NCBI GenBank assembly: GCA_959602045.1 | Contig: CAUGRT010000024.1 | Coordinates: forward strand, 1 to 43,773 | DNA: 43,773 nt | Source: an uncultured Clostridia bacterium | GTDB lineage: Bacteria; Bacillota; Clostridia; UBA1381 | Direction of reading: 5' to 3' | Part shown: positions 16,438 to 24,326 of the stretch, one piece after another | Numbering within the stretch: position 1 is the stretch's first letter | How the letters are laid out: each line of letters begins with the position of its first letter | Program-made: the position numbers and the translations under genes | The notes under the pieces: generated by a model | What the model saw: the letters and a program-made list of their open reading frames with translations, nothing else | The model's database searches: none | Told to the model about the DNA's origin: nothing

Positions 16438-16540
16438 GAAATTTCCTCCAGTCTTAATCTTACAGAGTCTTGTTTTCACCGTACCTCTGCGATAATTTGT
16501 AATATCTTTCTTTTTGTTATTTGCAGAATGAAATCCCCTT

Positions 16541-16634
16541 GCAAACAACAATATCCATTTTTATTATACTACAGTTTTTTTTCCTTGTCAAGATATTAAA
16601 CACTGTATAACCGCTCCATTTGTTAAATTTTATC
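16541..16634 (-). repeat. promoter-bearing repeat, pyrH copy
   Basis: About 94 bases align, at roughly three-quarters identity by eye, with 36877-36971 upstream of the island integrase. The match includes the 16-mer GGATATTGTTGTTTGC, both promoter boxes and a 20-base identical block around the -35 box. Outside this stretch the two loci do not match. Confidence 0.7.
16563..16591 (-). promoter_or_regulatory. consensus promoter of the pyrH operon
   Basis: Minus-strand TTGACA (16591-16586), a 17-base spacer and TATAAT (16568-16563), a perfect vegetative promoter. Confidence 0.9.
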
Positions 16635-16654
16635 TAAGGGCTAAATTTCATAAA

Positions 16655-16702
16655 CAAAAAAAATCGAAAGAGCCGATATTCCGATCCACCCTTTCGATTT
16701 TC
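16655..16702. terminator. terminator of the nadK-to-oxidoreductase gene series
   Basis: AAATCGAAAG (16661-16670) pairs with CTTTCGATTT (16691-16700); on the minus strand it is followed by a T run. It lies just past the small gene at 16712 and insulates the pyrH promoter. Confidence 0.85.
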
Positions 16703-16711
16703 ATAAACTTT

Positions 16712-17008
16712 TTAACCCATTTGCAGAGCGTCCTTTAACCACCATTCTCCGATGTCGATTGCATGATAAAGATCATCTCTTTCCGCCTTGCGGTATACCT
16801 GACCCTCGCCTAACTTTCCGGTGTTGTCCATCAGCTGAATTTTTACCTTGGAAGTCACCTCAAGCTGATCATTATACTGCTTTTTCTCTGCCAAATCCAA
16901 TGCCAGAATATACTTATCCTCAAGATTTCCGTAATAAATTCTGTCCCCGACGCGATACAGCGGCTTACCTCTGTACGTCAATGCCTTTTTCTTTTTTGCA
17001 GTTGCCAT
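16712..17008 (-). CDS. conserved-looking 98-residue protein of unknown function
   Basis: I do not recognise the family. The protein begins with a lysine-rich tail (MATAKKKKALTYRGKPLYR), then appears to be an all-beta domain (VGDRIYYGNLEDKYILALDL, VTSKVKIQLMDN), and ends with DIGEWWLKDALQMG. It has no signal peptide, membrane segment or metal motif. A GGAGAG site 8 bases before ATG 17008 and an 18-base gap after the oxidoreductase gamma subunit show it is translated as the last gene of that operon, directly before the terminator. A small cytoplasmic accessory protein is the most I can infer. Confidence 0.75.
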   Translation of the reverse strand: MATAKKKKALTYRGKPLYRVGDRIYYGNLEDKYILALDLAEKKQYNDQLEVTSKVKIQLMDNTGKLGEGQVYRKAERDDLYHAIDIGEWWLKDALQMG

Positions 17009-17026
17009 AATTTCATCTCTCCTTTT

Positions 17027-17560
17027 TTAAAGTTCATATCCTGCCCACACCGCGTCTATATTCGGCTGAACAAGCGCCGCACGCGCTGCCGGCAAGGATT
17101 CGTGAAGGGTCTTTGTAATTTCTTCGGGGCTGAACAAGCCGGTTTGTCGGATCACTTTGCCCAACATCACCATATTGGCAAGCTTGCCCATTCCCATTGC
17201 ATCCGCAGCCTGTGTGGAGTTTACATAAATCGCCGTAACATCCTCACGCTGTACCTTGCGATCAACCAACGAGCTGTCCACAAAAATACAGCCGCCGCTG
17301 CGAACAGTTTTTTCAAATTTATCTAAAGACGGCAGATTCATCGCCACCAGAACATCCGGCTCCGTAACAATCGGAGAACCGATCGGAGCATCATCAATCT
17401 TGACATGGCAATTCGCCGTTCCGCCGCGCATTTCTGGACCATAAGACGGCAGCCACGAAAGCATCTTATTCTTCCGCATCGCCGCAGCAGCCAGTACCTT
17501 TCCGGCAAACAAAATCCCCTGACCGCCAAAGCCCGATAAAATCATTTCACAGCTTTTCAT
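17027..17560 (-). CDS. 2-oxoacid:ferredoxin oxidoreductase, gamma subunit
   Basis: A 177-residue gamma subunit of the pyruvate/2-oxoacid:ferredoxin oxidoreductase family. The start LSGFGGQGILFAGKVLAAAA and the middle LPSYGPEMRGGTANCHVKIDD are diagnostic of this Rossmann-like domain, which binds part of the CoA substrate. Its start overlaps the beta-subunit stop by 4 bases (ATGA), so translation is coupled. With the ferredoxin, alpha and beta genes upstream it completes a four-subunit complex that oxidises a 2-oxoacid to acyl-CoA and CO2 and reduces ferredoxin. Confidence 0.93.
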   Translation of the reverse strand: MKSCEMILSGFGGQGILFAGKVLAAAAMRKNKMLSWLPSYGPEMRGGTANCHVKIDDAPIGSPIVTEPDVLVAMNLPSLDKFEKTVRSGGCIFVDSSLVDRKVQREDVTAIYVNSTQAADAMGMGKLANMVMLGKVIRQTGLFSPEEITKTLHESLPAARAALVQPNIDAVWAGYEL

Positions 17561-18297
17561 GTTGTTTCCTCCACATCCTTATAGACGCCCAGCGGATAAT
17601 ATGGGATGACCTCATCCTGAATCCGCTTGACCGCTTCAACCGGAGACATCCCCCAGTTGGTCGGGCAAGTACACAGCACCTCTACCAAGGAAAATCCTTT
17701 TCCCGAAAGCTGCATTTCAAACGCCTTTTTAATTGCCCGTTTCGTTTCACGGACATGTGCGACAGAATCTGCCGCCGTTCTCGCAACGAACGCAGGCCCG
17801 TCCAGAGTTGCAAGCATTTCGCAAACCCGTACGGGATTTCCGTATTGCTTTACATCGCGCCCATACGGCGTTGTTTGCGTGATTTGTCCCGGAAGTGAAG
17901 TCGGCGCCATCTGACCGCCGGTCATTCCGTAGATCGTATTATTAATAAAAATAACCGTAATATTTTCACCGCGCGCCGCACTGTGCACCGTTTCTGCCGT
18001 ACCGATCGCCGCCAGATCACCATCGCCCTGATAGGTGAAAACCACCCGATCCGGGAGAGATCGTTTGATCCCCGTTGCTACCGCCGGTGCTCTGCCATGT
18101 GCCGCCTGAACAATATCAAAATTAAAATATTCATGCGCAGTAACTGCACACCCCACCGGCTCTACGCCGATCGTTTTTCCGGCAATTCCTAATTCATCCA
18201 GACATTCCGCCACCAAACGGTGAACAATGCCGTGTGAACAGCCGGGGCAGTAGTGCATGATATGATCCGTCATACTTTCCGGTCTTTTAAACTGCAT
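17557..18297 (-). CDS. 2-oxoacid:ferredoxin oxidoreductase, beta (thiamine diphosphate) subunit
   Basis: A 246-residue ThDP-binding subunit. The cofactor motif GDGDLAAIGTAETVHSAARG followed by NNTIYGMTGGQMAPTS is the expected GDG-x24-NN pattern. An early CPGCSHG resembles the metal or proximal-cluster region of the family. It overlaps the alpha subunit by 11 bases and the gamma subunit by 4, so all three are tightly coupled. The substrate may be branched-chain 2-oxoacids or 2-oxoglutarate; sequence alone does not decide. Confidence 0.93.
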   Translation of the reverse strand: MQFKRPESMTDHIMHYCPGCSHGIVHRLVAECLDELGIAGKTIGVEPVGCAVTAHEYFNFDIVQAAHGRAPAVATGIKRSLPDRVVFTYQGDGDLAAIGTAETVHSAARGENITVIFINNTIYGMTGGQMAPTSLPGQITQTTPYGRDVKQYGNPVRVCEMLATLDGPAFVARTAADSVAHVRETKRAIKKAFEMQLSGKGFSLVEVLCTCPTNWGMSPVEAVKRIQDEVIPYYPLGVYKDVEETT

Positions 18298-19351
18298 CCG
18301 TGTCCACCTCCTTTAAAATAAGATGAACCTTTTCCACAATTTCCTCCGGCGTCGGAATCACACCCCCGGTACGTCCCGTAAAGTACACCGGCTTCTTACA
18401 TTCACATGCCAACCGAATATCCTCTACCATCTGTCCCGTACTCATCTCAACCGATAAGAACGCCTTTGGATTTACCTGTCGGTAAATTGCATCCGGGAAC
18501 GGCCAGAGTGTAATCGGGCGAATAATGCCTGCCTTGATTCCTTCCTCCCGCAAATGCCGCACCGCCGTTTCTACAATACGCGAGGTGATGCCGTAAGAGG
18601 AAAGAATAATCTCCGCATCCTCGATGTCCTTCGCTTCATACTGTGGAAGCTCTTTTTTTACAAGCTGATATTTTTTCTCCCGCTCCAAAATGGTTCGTTC
18701 CAATTCATCCGCTTCAAGATGCAGGGTTTTTACTACATTTTTCTCTCGTTTCCCGTCTGTTCCCGTTGCCGCCCATGGCTTTTCGGAAAAATTCGGTTCC
18801 GGAATCCCGTCAAAATCTACCGGCTCCATCATCTGTCCCAGTGTACCATCGCCCAAAAGCATCACCGGAATCCGATAATGCTCCGAAATCCGGAATGCCT
18901 CTGCAGTAAGCGACGCGATTTCCTGAACGCTGTTCGGCGCTAAAACGATTAAATGATAATCTCCGTGACCGCCGCCGCGCGTTGCCTGGAAATAATCCGA
19001 CTGGGCCGGTTGAATACCGCCCAAGCCGGGGCCGCCGCGCATGATATTCACAATCACACAAGGCAAATCCGCTGCCGCAATATAACTGATCCCCTCCGCT
19101 TTCAGACTGATTCCGGGGCTGGAGGAGCTGGTCATGGTTCGCACGCCTGCTGCCGCTGCGCCGTAAACCATATTAATCGCGGAAACCTCACTTTCCGCTT
19201 GCAGGAACACGCCGCCGATTTTTGGTATTTTCTTCGCCATATACGCCGATAATTCCGTCTGCGGCGTAATGGGATAGCCGAAAAAATGCCGGCATCCCGA
19301 ACGAATCGCCGCCTCACCGATGGCTTCGTTCCCTTTCATTAACACTTTCAT
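18287..19351 (-). CDS. vorB: 2-oxoacid:ferredoxin oxidoreductase, alpha subunit (VorB-like)
   Basis: A 354-residue alpha subunit. The N-terminus KVLMKGNEAIGEAAIRSGC then RHFFGYPITPQTE, and the segments FLQAESEVSAINMVYGA and GPGLGGIQPAQSDYFQ, match the group often named VorB, acting on 3-methyl-2-oxobutanoate. I start it at ATG 19351, 7 bases after GGAAGGA; a longer frame to 19387 lacks a ribosome site. The C-terminal third (about 245-350) carries the transketolase C-like domain. The 90-base gap to the upstream ferredoxin gene shows no terminator, so it belongs to the same operon. Confidence 0.9.
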   Translation of the reverse strand: MKVLMKGNEAIGEAAIRSGCRHFFGYPITPQTELSAYMAKKIPKIGGVFLQAESEVSAINMVYGAAAAGVRTMTSSSSPGISLKAEGISYIAAADLPCVIVNIMRGGPGLGGIQPAQSDYFQATRGGGHGDYHLIVLAPNSVQEIASLTAEAFRISEHYRIPVMLLGDGTLGQMMEPVDFDGIPEPNFSEKPWAATGTDGKREKNVVKTLHLEADELERTILEREKKYQLVKKELPQYEAKDIEDAEIILSSYGITSRIVETAVRHLREEGIKAGIIRPITLWPFPDAIYRQVNPKAFLSVEMSTGQMVEDIRLACECKKPVYFTGRTGGVIPTPEEIVEKVHLILKEVDTDAV

Positions 19352-19441
19352 GAATCTATCCTTCCCGACGAATATTGACAAGAACACAATTCTTAGGGCA
19401 AAAATCCCCCATATACTGCACCCTCTACTCGTCCTATCTAC

Positions 19442-19651
19442 TTAATCAATAGCTATTACGCAGTCAGGGCACATAACAGCACAACAGGCGCAGCCGATAC
19501 ACTGCTCCCGATCTATTACTTCAGCAGGTCTGTAACCTCTGAAATTCATTTTATCCTCTGATATTTTTATAATCTTCTTCGGACAAGCCTGTACACAAAG
19601 CCCACAGCTTTTGCAGCGCTCTCCGTTAATCTCTATCTTAGTCAATTTCAC
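19442..19651 (-). CDS. 2-oxoacid:ferredoxin oxidoreductase, delta (2[4Fe-4S] ferredoxin) subunit
   Basis: A 69-residue ferredoxin-like subunit with two complete cluster motifs, CKSCGLCVQACP (about 14-25) and CIGCACCAVMCP (about 51-62). It would carry electrons from the ThDP site to free ferredoxin. The start is GTG at 19651 or TTG at 19645. A duplicated AAGGAGAGTG ahead gives good spacing to either. It opens the DABC-type gene order. Confidence 0.9.
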   Translation of the reverse strand: MKLTKIEINGERCKSCGLCVQACPKKIIKISEDKMNFRGYRPAEVIDREQCIGCACCAVMCPDCVIAID

Positions 19652-19739
19652 TCTCCTTCACTCTCCTTTTATCGGGCGATTTAAAAAAAATCCGATTTTT
19701 CTTTGAACTCCTATGATGCAAAATCCGCCCAATTGATTT

Positions 19740-20387
19740 TCAGAATGGCATTTTTAAATAAATCTTCATCGGAAACGCCAGCTCCGGCTCAATATCCACC
19801 AGCGCCCTCTCCACTCCGCAATGCTTCGCAATCCGGAGTCCCGATTCTTTTTCCAATTCCGAAAGCTCCCTCCGCGCCGATAAAAGCGTAGACGCGTCTG
19901 TTTCTTTCGCTAAATTCGTGTTATTGTAAATATCCGTAAATCGCAGTCTGGAAGCCGTTTCAATTTCCTGCTTCATCGCAAGTAAATCTCCTGCCGAAGC
20001 GGTCAGCGGTCGTTTCGTATTCACGACAAAATGCATTTGATAACCGTTTTTCTCAAACAATCCGGCATACTGCCCCAGCGCATAAGCGCCCTCATCATCT
20101 CCGCCAACGTCAAAGATAAAGCAGCCCTCCGTATCAAACGCCCGAAAAATATCCGCCGGCAAAATCGGCATATCCACGTTCGTAGACGCATACCGTCCTG
20201 CAATTACCTCTACCCCGGCATCCTCCAGAATCGTGCGCAAATCGTTGGTTCGAAAATACGGATTCACCGTATCTAAATCAATGATAGCCACGCGCTTGCC
20301 TGCCTTTTTTTGTGCCAGGGCAAAGTTCACAGATACCTCTGTTTTTCCGCTTCCGTAATGTCCGGTAAAGATGTGTATCTCACTCAT
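19740..20387 (-). CDS. P-loop ATPase of the CobQ/MinD-like fold
   Basis: A 215-residue nucleotide-binding protein. The N-terminal IFTGHYGSGKTEVSVNFALA is a Walker A loop in the deviant position used by SIMIBI ATPases, IIDLDTVNPYFRTND follows, and FDVGGDDEGAYALG is a Walker B-like segment. The start is ATG 20387 after AAGGAG. It lies between the RseC-like gene and the oxidoreductase operon, and an 88-base gap to the ferredoxin gene has no clear terminator. I do not know its function; assembly or maturation of the neighbouring iron-sulfur complex is an inference from position only. Confidence 0.75.
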   Translation of the reverse strand: MSEIHIFTGHYGSGKTEVSVNFALAQKKAGKRVAIIDLDTVNPYFRTNDLRTILEDAGVEVIAGRYASTNVDMPILPADIFRAFDTEGCFIFDVGGDDEGAYALGQYAGLFEKNGYQMHFVVNTKRPLTASAGDLLAMKQEIETASRLRFTDIYNNTNLAKETDASTLLSARRELSELEKESGLRIAKHCGVERALVDIEPELAFPMKIYLKMPF

Positions 20388-20429
20388 TCGACTCTCCTTA
20401 ACCATTCCGTAAATATCATTATAACATAT

Positions 20430-20828
20430 TTACATGATTTTTTCAACCACTAAACGATATTTATCTTTATTTTTCCGGCTAACATATATTATCACCAAAT
20501 AAACCGCTCCCATCATACCCATGCCGCCCAAGACTGCCGCCCATTCCCGATGAAATAAGCGGTTGAATAAAACATCTCCCAAAATCAAAAACAACAGCGG
20601 CACCAGATAAACCCATGCCGCCGTTGTAAGAACACGTCCGGAGGGCATTTCCAACTCTACCGTATCTCCCGGCTTTGCACCGACGCGATTCACGGCATTT
20701 ACAATCAGTGTTCCGGCATTGCAATTTCCGCTGCATCCGGCGCAGTTTCCACCACATGCGGACATTCGTCTGATTCGCACCCGAACCTCGTTCCCGACAA
20801 CTTCCTCGACCACTCCTGTCTGTTTCAT
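20430..20828 (-). CDS. RseC/MucC family membrane protein
   Basis: A 132-residue protein of the SoxR-reducing system RseC family. A soluble N-terminal part contains a cysteine cluster CGGNCAGCSGNC (about 25-36) that could hold an iron-sulfur cluster. Two membrane helices follow (about 72-92 and 98-115), and a basic tail ends it. Relatives are tied to electron transfer through Rnf-type systems. Its start overlaps the recN stop by 4 bases (ATGA), so it is translationally coupled to a DNA-repair gene, a common Clostridia arrangement with no proven functional meaning. Confidence 0.85.
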   Translation of the reverse strand: MKQTGVVEEVVGNEVRVRIRRMSACGGNCAGCSGNCNAGTLIVNAVNRVGAKPGDTVELEMPSGRVLTTAAWVYLVPLLFLILGDVLFNRLFHREWAAVLGGMGMMGAVYLVIIYVSRKNKDKYRLVVEKIM

Positions 20829-22486
20829 CTTCGTTTCAACAGCTCCTTTGCATGATTTAATGCCGTTTCCGTCACCTCGCCGCCATCAATAATTCTCGCC
20901 AGCTCCATCACTCTGCCGTCCTCATCCAACTCGGTCAAGGTTGTCGATGCCATTTGCCCCTCTGTATTCTTTTCAATCAAATAATGATGATCCGCTGCCG
21001 ATGTAAGCTGGGGCAAATGCGTAATACAAATCACCTGCTTTGTCTTTGCGATAGAAACTAACTTATTGGCGATTTTTAATGCCGTATTTCCCGAAACTCC
21101 GGTATCAATTTCATCAAAAATCAAAGTTTCCACACTATCCGTTTCCGCTAAAATAGACTTAATCGCGAGCATCACTCTTGAAAGCTCTCCCCCCGATGCA
21201 ATTTTCACCAACGGCTTTAACGGTTCACCCGGATTCGTTCGAATCAAAAATTCCACCCGATCCATTCCGTTTTCGGTGAAATGCTCCTCACGCTCCACCG
21301 CCACGCAGAATTTTGATTTTTCCATATTTAATTCACGCAGTGCCGTTTCAATTTTCTCCTCCAGAATCCGAGCCGCCTGCTTTCTCTGTTCCGACAGCTT
21401 TTCCCCGGCATCCGTCAGCTGTTCTTCCAGCTGCTGCAACTGTGCTTTGAGTTCCTCGGTTCGTTCATCACTCATCAAAATCCGATCCAATTCCTCCTGC
21501 GCCTGTTTGCCATAAGCCAGAATCTCGGCAATGCTGCCGCCGTACTTTCGTTTCAGACTTGAAATCAGATTCAGCCGTTCCTCAATCTCATTTAAGCTTT
21601 CCTCATCAAAATCCACCGTATCACGAAATGCATTCAGTTCATGCGCGCTGTCCTCGACTGAGTACATTGCATTTTGTAAAGTATCATATGCATTTTGCAA
21701 GCTTTCATTCAAATCAGCAATCGAGGATAACGCCCGAACCGCAATACTCAATCCATCATACGCCGACTGCAATTCCCCATTATCGTAAAGATTGGCGTAG
21801 GCTTCATCAATTGCTTCGGAAATATGCTCCGCATTCTGGCAGATGTCACGCTGATGAATCAAGTCCTCCTCTTCCTCTTCGGTAAGCTGTGCGGAGGTAA
21901 TCTCCTTGACTTGATATTCCAGCAAATCAATCCGCTGCATTTTCTCCCGTTCATCTGTTTCCAGTTCTTTTAATTCTTTTTTCACAGCACGCATTTTCCC
22001 ATACAATTCTTTATAAATTTGCAATGCCGTCTCCGTACCGCCAAACCCGTCCAGAAATAACAAATGCTTTGACGGAGTGAGCAGTGCCTGATTATCGTGC
22101 TGACCGTGAATATTAATCAAGGTATCGGCAATCTCTCGCAGCAACGACAGCGTAACCACTGTCCCGTTGATTCGTGCTGTGCTTTTACCGTCGCTCGTTA
22201 CGGTACGTTTAATGATAATCTGACCGTCCTCGTCATCAATATCGTTTTCCTCCAGAAGTGCCGCGGTTCTTGTATTCCCATCAAAGACCGCCTGAACGGA
22301 TGCCTTATCCGTTCCATAGCGCACCAATTCCTTGCTTGCGCGATCTCCGAGAATCATATTAATCGAATCAATGATAATTGACTTTCCGGCTCCGGTTTCT
22401 CCCGTCAGCACACTCAGTCCGCTCTTAATATTAACCTCAAGCCGATCAATAACCGCAACATTTTTTATGCTTAACTGATTTAACAT
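20825..22486 (-). CDS. recN: DNA repair protein RecN
   Basis: A 553-residue SMC-like ATPase acting in double-strand break repair. Walker A GETGAGKSIIIDSINMILG lies near residue 29, the arms of a coiled coil occupy about 150-370, the ABC signature appears as ASGGELSRVMLAIKSI (about 430), and Walker B as TLIFDEIDTGVSG (about 455). I start at ATG 22486, where GGAG lies 6 bases upstream; earlier ATGs at 22492 and 22498 are possible. It follows argR in the order nadK-argR-recN, well conserved in Firmicutes. Confidence 0.94.
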   Translation of the reverse strand: MLNQLSIKNVAVIDRLEVNIKSGLSVLTGETGAGKSIIIDSINMILGDRASKELVRYGTDKASVQAVFDGNTRTAALLEENDIDDEDGQIIIKRTVTSDGKSTARINGTVVTLSLLREIADTLINIHGQHDNQALLTPSKHLLFLDGFGGTETALQIYKELYGKMRAVKKELKELETDEREKMQRIDLLEYQVKEITSAQLTEEEEEDLIHQRDICQNAEHISEAIDEAYANLYDNGELQSAYDGLSIAVRALSSIADLNESLQNAYDTLQNAMYSVEDSAHELNAFRDTVDFDEESLNEIEERLNLISSLKRKYGGSIAEILAYGKQAQEELDRILMSDERTEELKAQLQQLEEQLTDAGEKLSEQRKQAARILEEKIETALRELNMEKSKFCVAVEREEHFTENGMDRVEFLIRTNPGEPLKPLVKIASGGELSRVMLAIKSILAETDSVETLIFDEIDTGVSGNTALKIANKLVSIAKTKQVICITHLPQLTSAADHHYLIEKNTEGQMASTTLTELDEDGRVMELARIIDGGEVTETALNHAKELLKRR

Positions 22487-22558
22487 TTCCATCTCCATTC
22501 CACCGTCCCGGACGGCATAAAACCTCACCCCGGCGAAAATCATTGCCGGTTCTTTTCT

Positions 22559-23005
22559 TTACTTAAAAATTGCTCTTAACCGTTTCACAAAATTCTCCGC
22601 GCACTCCGGATCACGCGTAATTACAAAAATCGTATCATCTCCGGCAATCGACCCGACAAACTCCGATCCAAGCTTCTCGTCAATAAATGCACACATTGCG
22701 GATGCCATGCCTGGATATGTTTTAATGACAACCGTATGCATGGCGCTGCTGATTTCAAGCAGCGTTTCCCCCATCGACCGAATCACGTCCTTGCTGCGCC
22801 CCTTTACTGCCGGCGGTGTGGCATATACTGATCCGCCGCTTGAAGACGGCACCTTAATCAACCCCAGCTCCTTAATATCGCGCGATACCGTCGCCTGCGT
22901 GACCTTCATGCCCTCACTCTCCAGAACCTCCACAAGCTGTTCATGCGTCTTGATCGGCTGTTCCTGGATGATCTTTACAATCCGGCTTTGTCTTTTATAC
23001 TTCAT
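22559..23005 (-). CDS. argR: arginine repressor ArgR/AhrC
   Basis: A 148-residue ArgR. The N-terminal winged helix (about 1-70) contains KTHEQLVEVLESEGM and TQATVSRDIKELGLIKVP, the family recognition helix. The C-terminal hexamerisation and arginine-binding domain ends with GSIAGDDTIFVITRD, where the two Asp contact arginine. It represses arginine biosynthesis and activates catabolism in an arginine-dependent way; no ARG box is obvious in the promoter at 23952. It lies between nadK and recN. Confidence 0.95.
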   Translation of the reverse strand: MKYKRQSRIVKIIQEQPIKTHEQLVEVLESEGMKVTQATVSRDIKELGLIKVPSSSGGSVYATPPAVKGRSKDVIRSMGETLLEISSAMHTVVIKTYPGMASAMCAFIDEKLGSEFVGSIAGDDTIFVITRDPECAENFVKRLRAIFK

Positions 23006-23031
23006 TTTCCTTTCTCCTCAAAATCAATTTA

Positions 23032-23877
23032 TTAAGACAGCTTCTTTAATACTGTGTCATAAAAAGAGTAGCTCCCGATTTTTATCATACTGAACTGATA
23101 GCATGAACGCGTAATCCGTACCTCATCCAACGGTGAAATACTGCCTTGAACGTCCCCGTCCGCCGATACTACCGCGCCGTTTTCAGGATAATCCCGATTC
23201 AGCCGAATCACAATTTCTTTTTCTGCCGGCAAAACCGCACTTCGCGCCGCAAGCATATGCGCACAAATCGGCGTAGCTACATACAGCTGCATCAACGGAT
23301 CTACGACAGGGCCGCCGGCGGAGATGGAATATCCCGTAGAGCCGGTGGGCGTTGCAATAATCAACCCGTCCGCAATGTACTGATTAACCAGTTCCCCATC
23401 GGCATATAATGCCAGATCAATCAGCTTTGCTCCGACATTCTTTGCCACCACCACATCGTTTAATGCATGGCAATGTCGGCTTACCTGTCCCTCGTGAATA
23501 ACCTCCACGCGCATAAGCATTCTCTTTTCGATCTCATATTCCCCCGAAAGCAGCCGCTCCAAGGCATCCTCAATCCGATCTAATTCAATCTCCGTTAAAA
23601 ATCCCACTTTTCCTAAATTGATTCCCAAAACCGGAATATTGCGTTTCGCACATTTTGCGGCAATCTGAAGCATGGTTCCGTCACCGCCGAGCGTAAGCAT
23701 AATTTCCGCTTGCTCAAATAAGCTGTCATACGGCAAGTATTCCGCGCAAAGTCCCGATGCGGCATACCGATCCTCCAGAAACACCTGTGCCCGTCCCTTT
23801 AAATAACTTACGATTTTATATGTATTCCGAAAATCCGTATCCTTTGTTGCGTTTGGCATAATTGCAATTTTCTTCAT
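23032..23877 (-). CDS. nadK: NAD kinase
   Basis: A 281-residue ATP-NAD kinase making NADP. The GGDGT motif lies in LTLGGDGTMLQIAAKC, followed by INLGKVGFLTEIE and the NAD-binding region LNDVVVAKN, with TPTGSTGYSISAGGPVVDP further on. Start ATG 23877 gives the usual short N-terminus (MKKIAIMPN). A GTG at 23901 lies upstream in frame, so the start is not certain. It is the first gene of a long leftward series (nadK-argR-recN-RseC-like-ATPase-oxidoreductase) driven from 23952-23980. Confidence 0.94.
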   Translation of the reverse strand: MKKIAIMPNATKDTDFRNTYKIVSYLKGRAQVFLEDRYAASGLCAEYLPYDSLFEQAEIMLTLGGDGTMLQIAAKCAKRNIPVLGINLGKVGFLTEIELDRIEDALERLLSGEYEIEKRMLMRVEVIHEGQVSRHCHALNDVVVAKNVGAKLIDLALYADGELVNQYIADGLIIATPTGSTGYSISAGGPVVDPLMQLYVATPICAHMLAARSAVLPAEKEIVIRLNRDYPENGAVVSADGDVQGSISPLDEVRITRSCYQFSMIKIGSYSFYDTVLKKLS

Positions 23878-23951
23878 CGTGATACCATTCAATCCTTTCA
23901 CAAGTTCATGGCATAAACCTGTATCATCTTATTTCTTGTATATTTATTCAT

Positions 23952-23980
23952 ATTATACACTGTTTGAATATTTTTTTCAA
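23952..23980 (-). promoter_or_regulatory. promoter of the nadK series
   Basis: Minus-strand TTGAAA (23980-23975), a 17-base spacer and TATAAT (23957-23952). Confidence 0.8.
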
Positions 23981-23988
23981 GTGTTTTA

Positions 23989-24017
23989 TTGATATTTTTG
24001 CAATCCTGTGTTATACT
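23989..24017 (+). promoter_or_regulatory. rightward promoter toward cobO
   Basis: TTGATA (23989-23994), a 17-base spacer and TATACT (24012-24017). If used, the transcript would carry both palindromic repeats in a leader of about 300 bases before cobO. Confidence 0.6.
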
Positions 24018-24064
24018 GAATTTATCAAAGGGCGGTATTTGAAAGAATTTATCGGCGAGGGGTC

Positions 24065-24164
24065 GGGTCAACAGGTGCTTTTTAATTCCGCTGCGGCTCA
24101 AACATCCGCTACGTTGCGCGGAGTAGAACTCGCCTACGCAGAATCAAAAAGCACCTGCTGACCC
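24065..24164. repeat. covarying palindromic repeat, copy 2
   Basis: Arms 24065-24088 and 24141-24164 pair over 24 positions with two mismatches, and the core CAAACATCCGCTACGTTGCG follows. The arm sequence (GGTGCTTTTTAATTC) is unrelated to copies 1 and 3. This copy has about five extra bases after GCGCGG. Confidence 0.85.
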
Positions 24165-24193
24165 TATGATGGTTTCCACAACCAATCCCGAAA

Positions 24194-24288
24194 AGAAAAT
24201 TCATCTGTTTTTCAGCTTATTCTGACTCAAACATCCGCTACGTTGCGCGGAACTCGTCTCCATAAGCTGAAAAACAGATAAATTCTCT
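24194..24288. repeat. covarying palindromic repeat, copy 3
   Basis: Arms 24194-24219 and 24263-24288 pair over 26 positions with two mismatches. The core matches copy 2 almost exactly (ACTCAAACATCCGCTACGTT), and the arm block AAAATTCATCTGTTTTTC is shared with copy 1. Confidence 0.85.
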
Positions 24289-24326
24289 TCCCTCTACACT
24301 GAATATCAGATAAGGAGAATGATTTT

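Larger units (their letters stand above)
23878..24326. other. divergent intergenic region between nadK and cobO
   Basis: No gene is seen. It holds a leftward promoter (23952-23980), a rightward promoter (23989-24017) and two tandem palindromic repeats (24065-24164, 24194-24288). I looked for a cobalamin riboswitch in front of cobO and saw no B12-box. Confidence 0.6.

Noticed and set aside
19652..19739. A terminator between the ATPase gene and the ferredoxin subunit gene
   Set aside because: Only weak, interrupted stems (GGGC/GCCC) can be drawn and the T run is not placed after a stable stem.
24018..24326. A cobalamin riboswitch before cobO
   Set aside because: No B12-box or matching core is visible; the leader is filled by two palindromic repeats.
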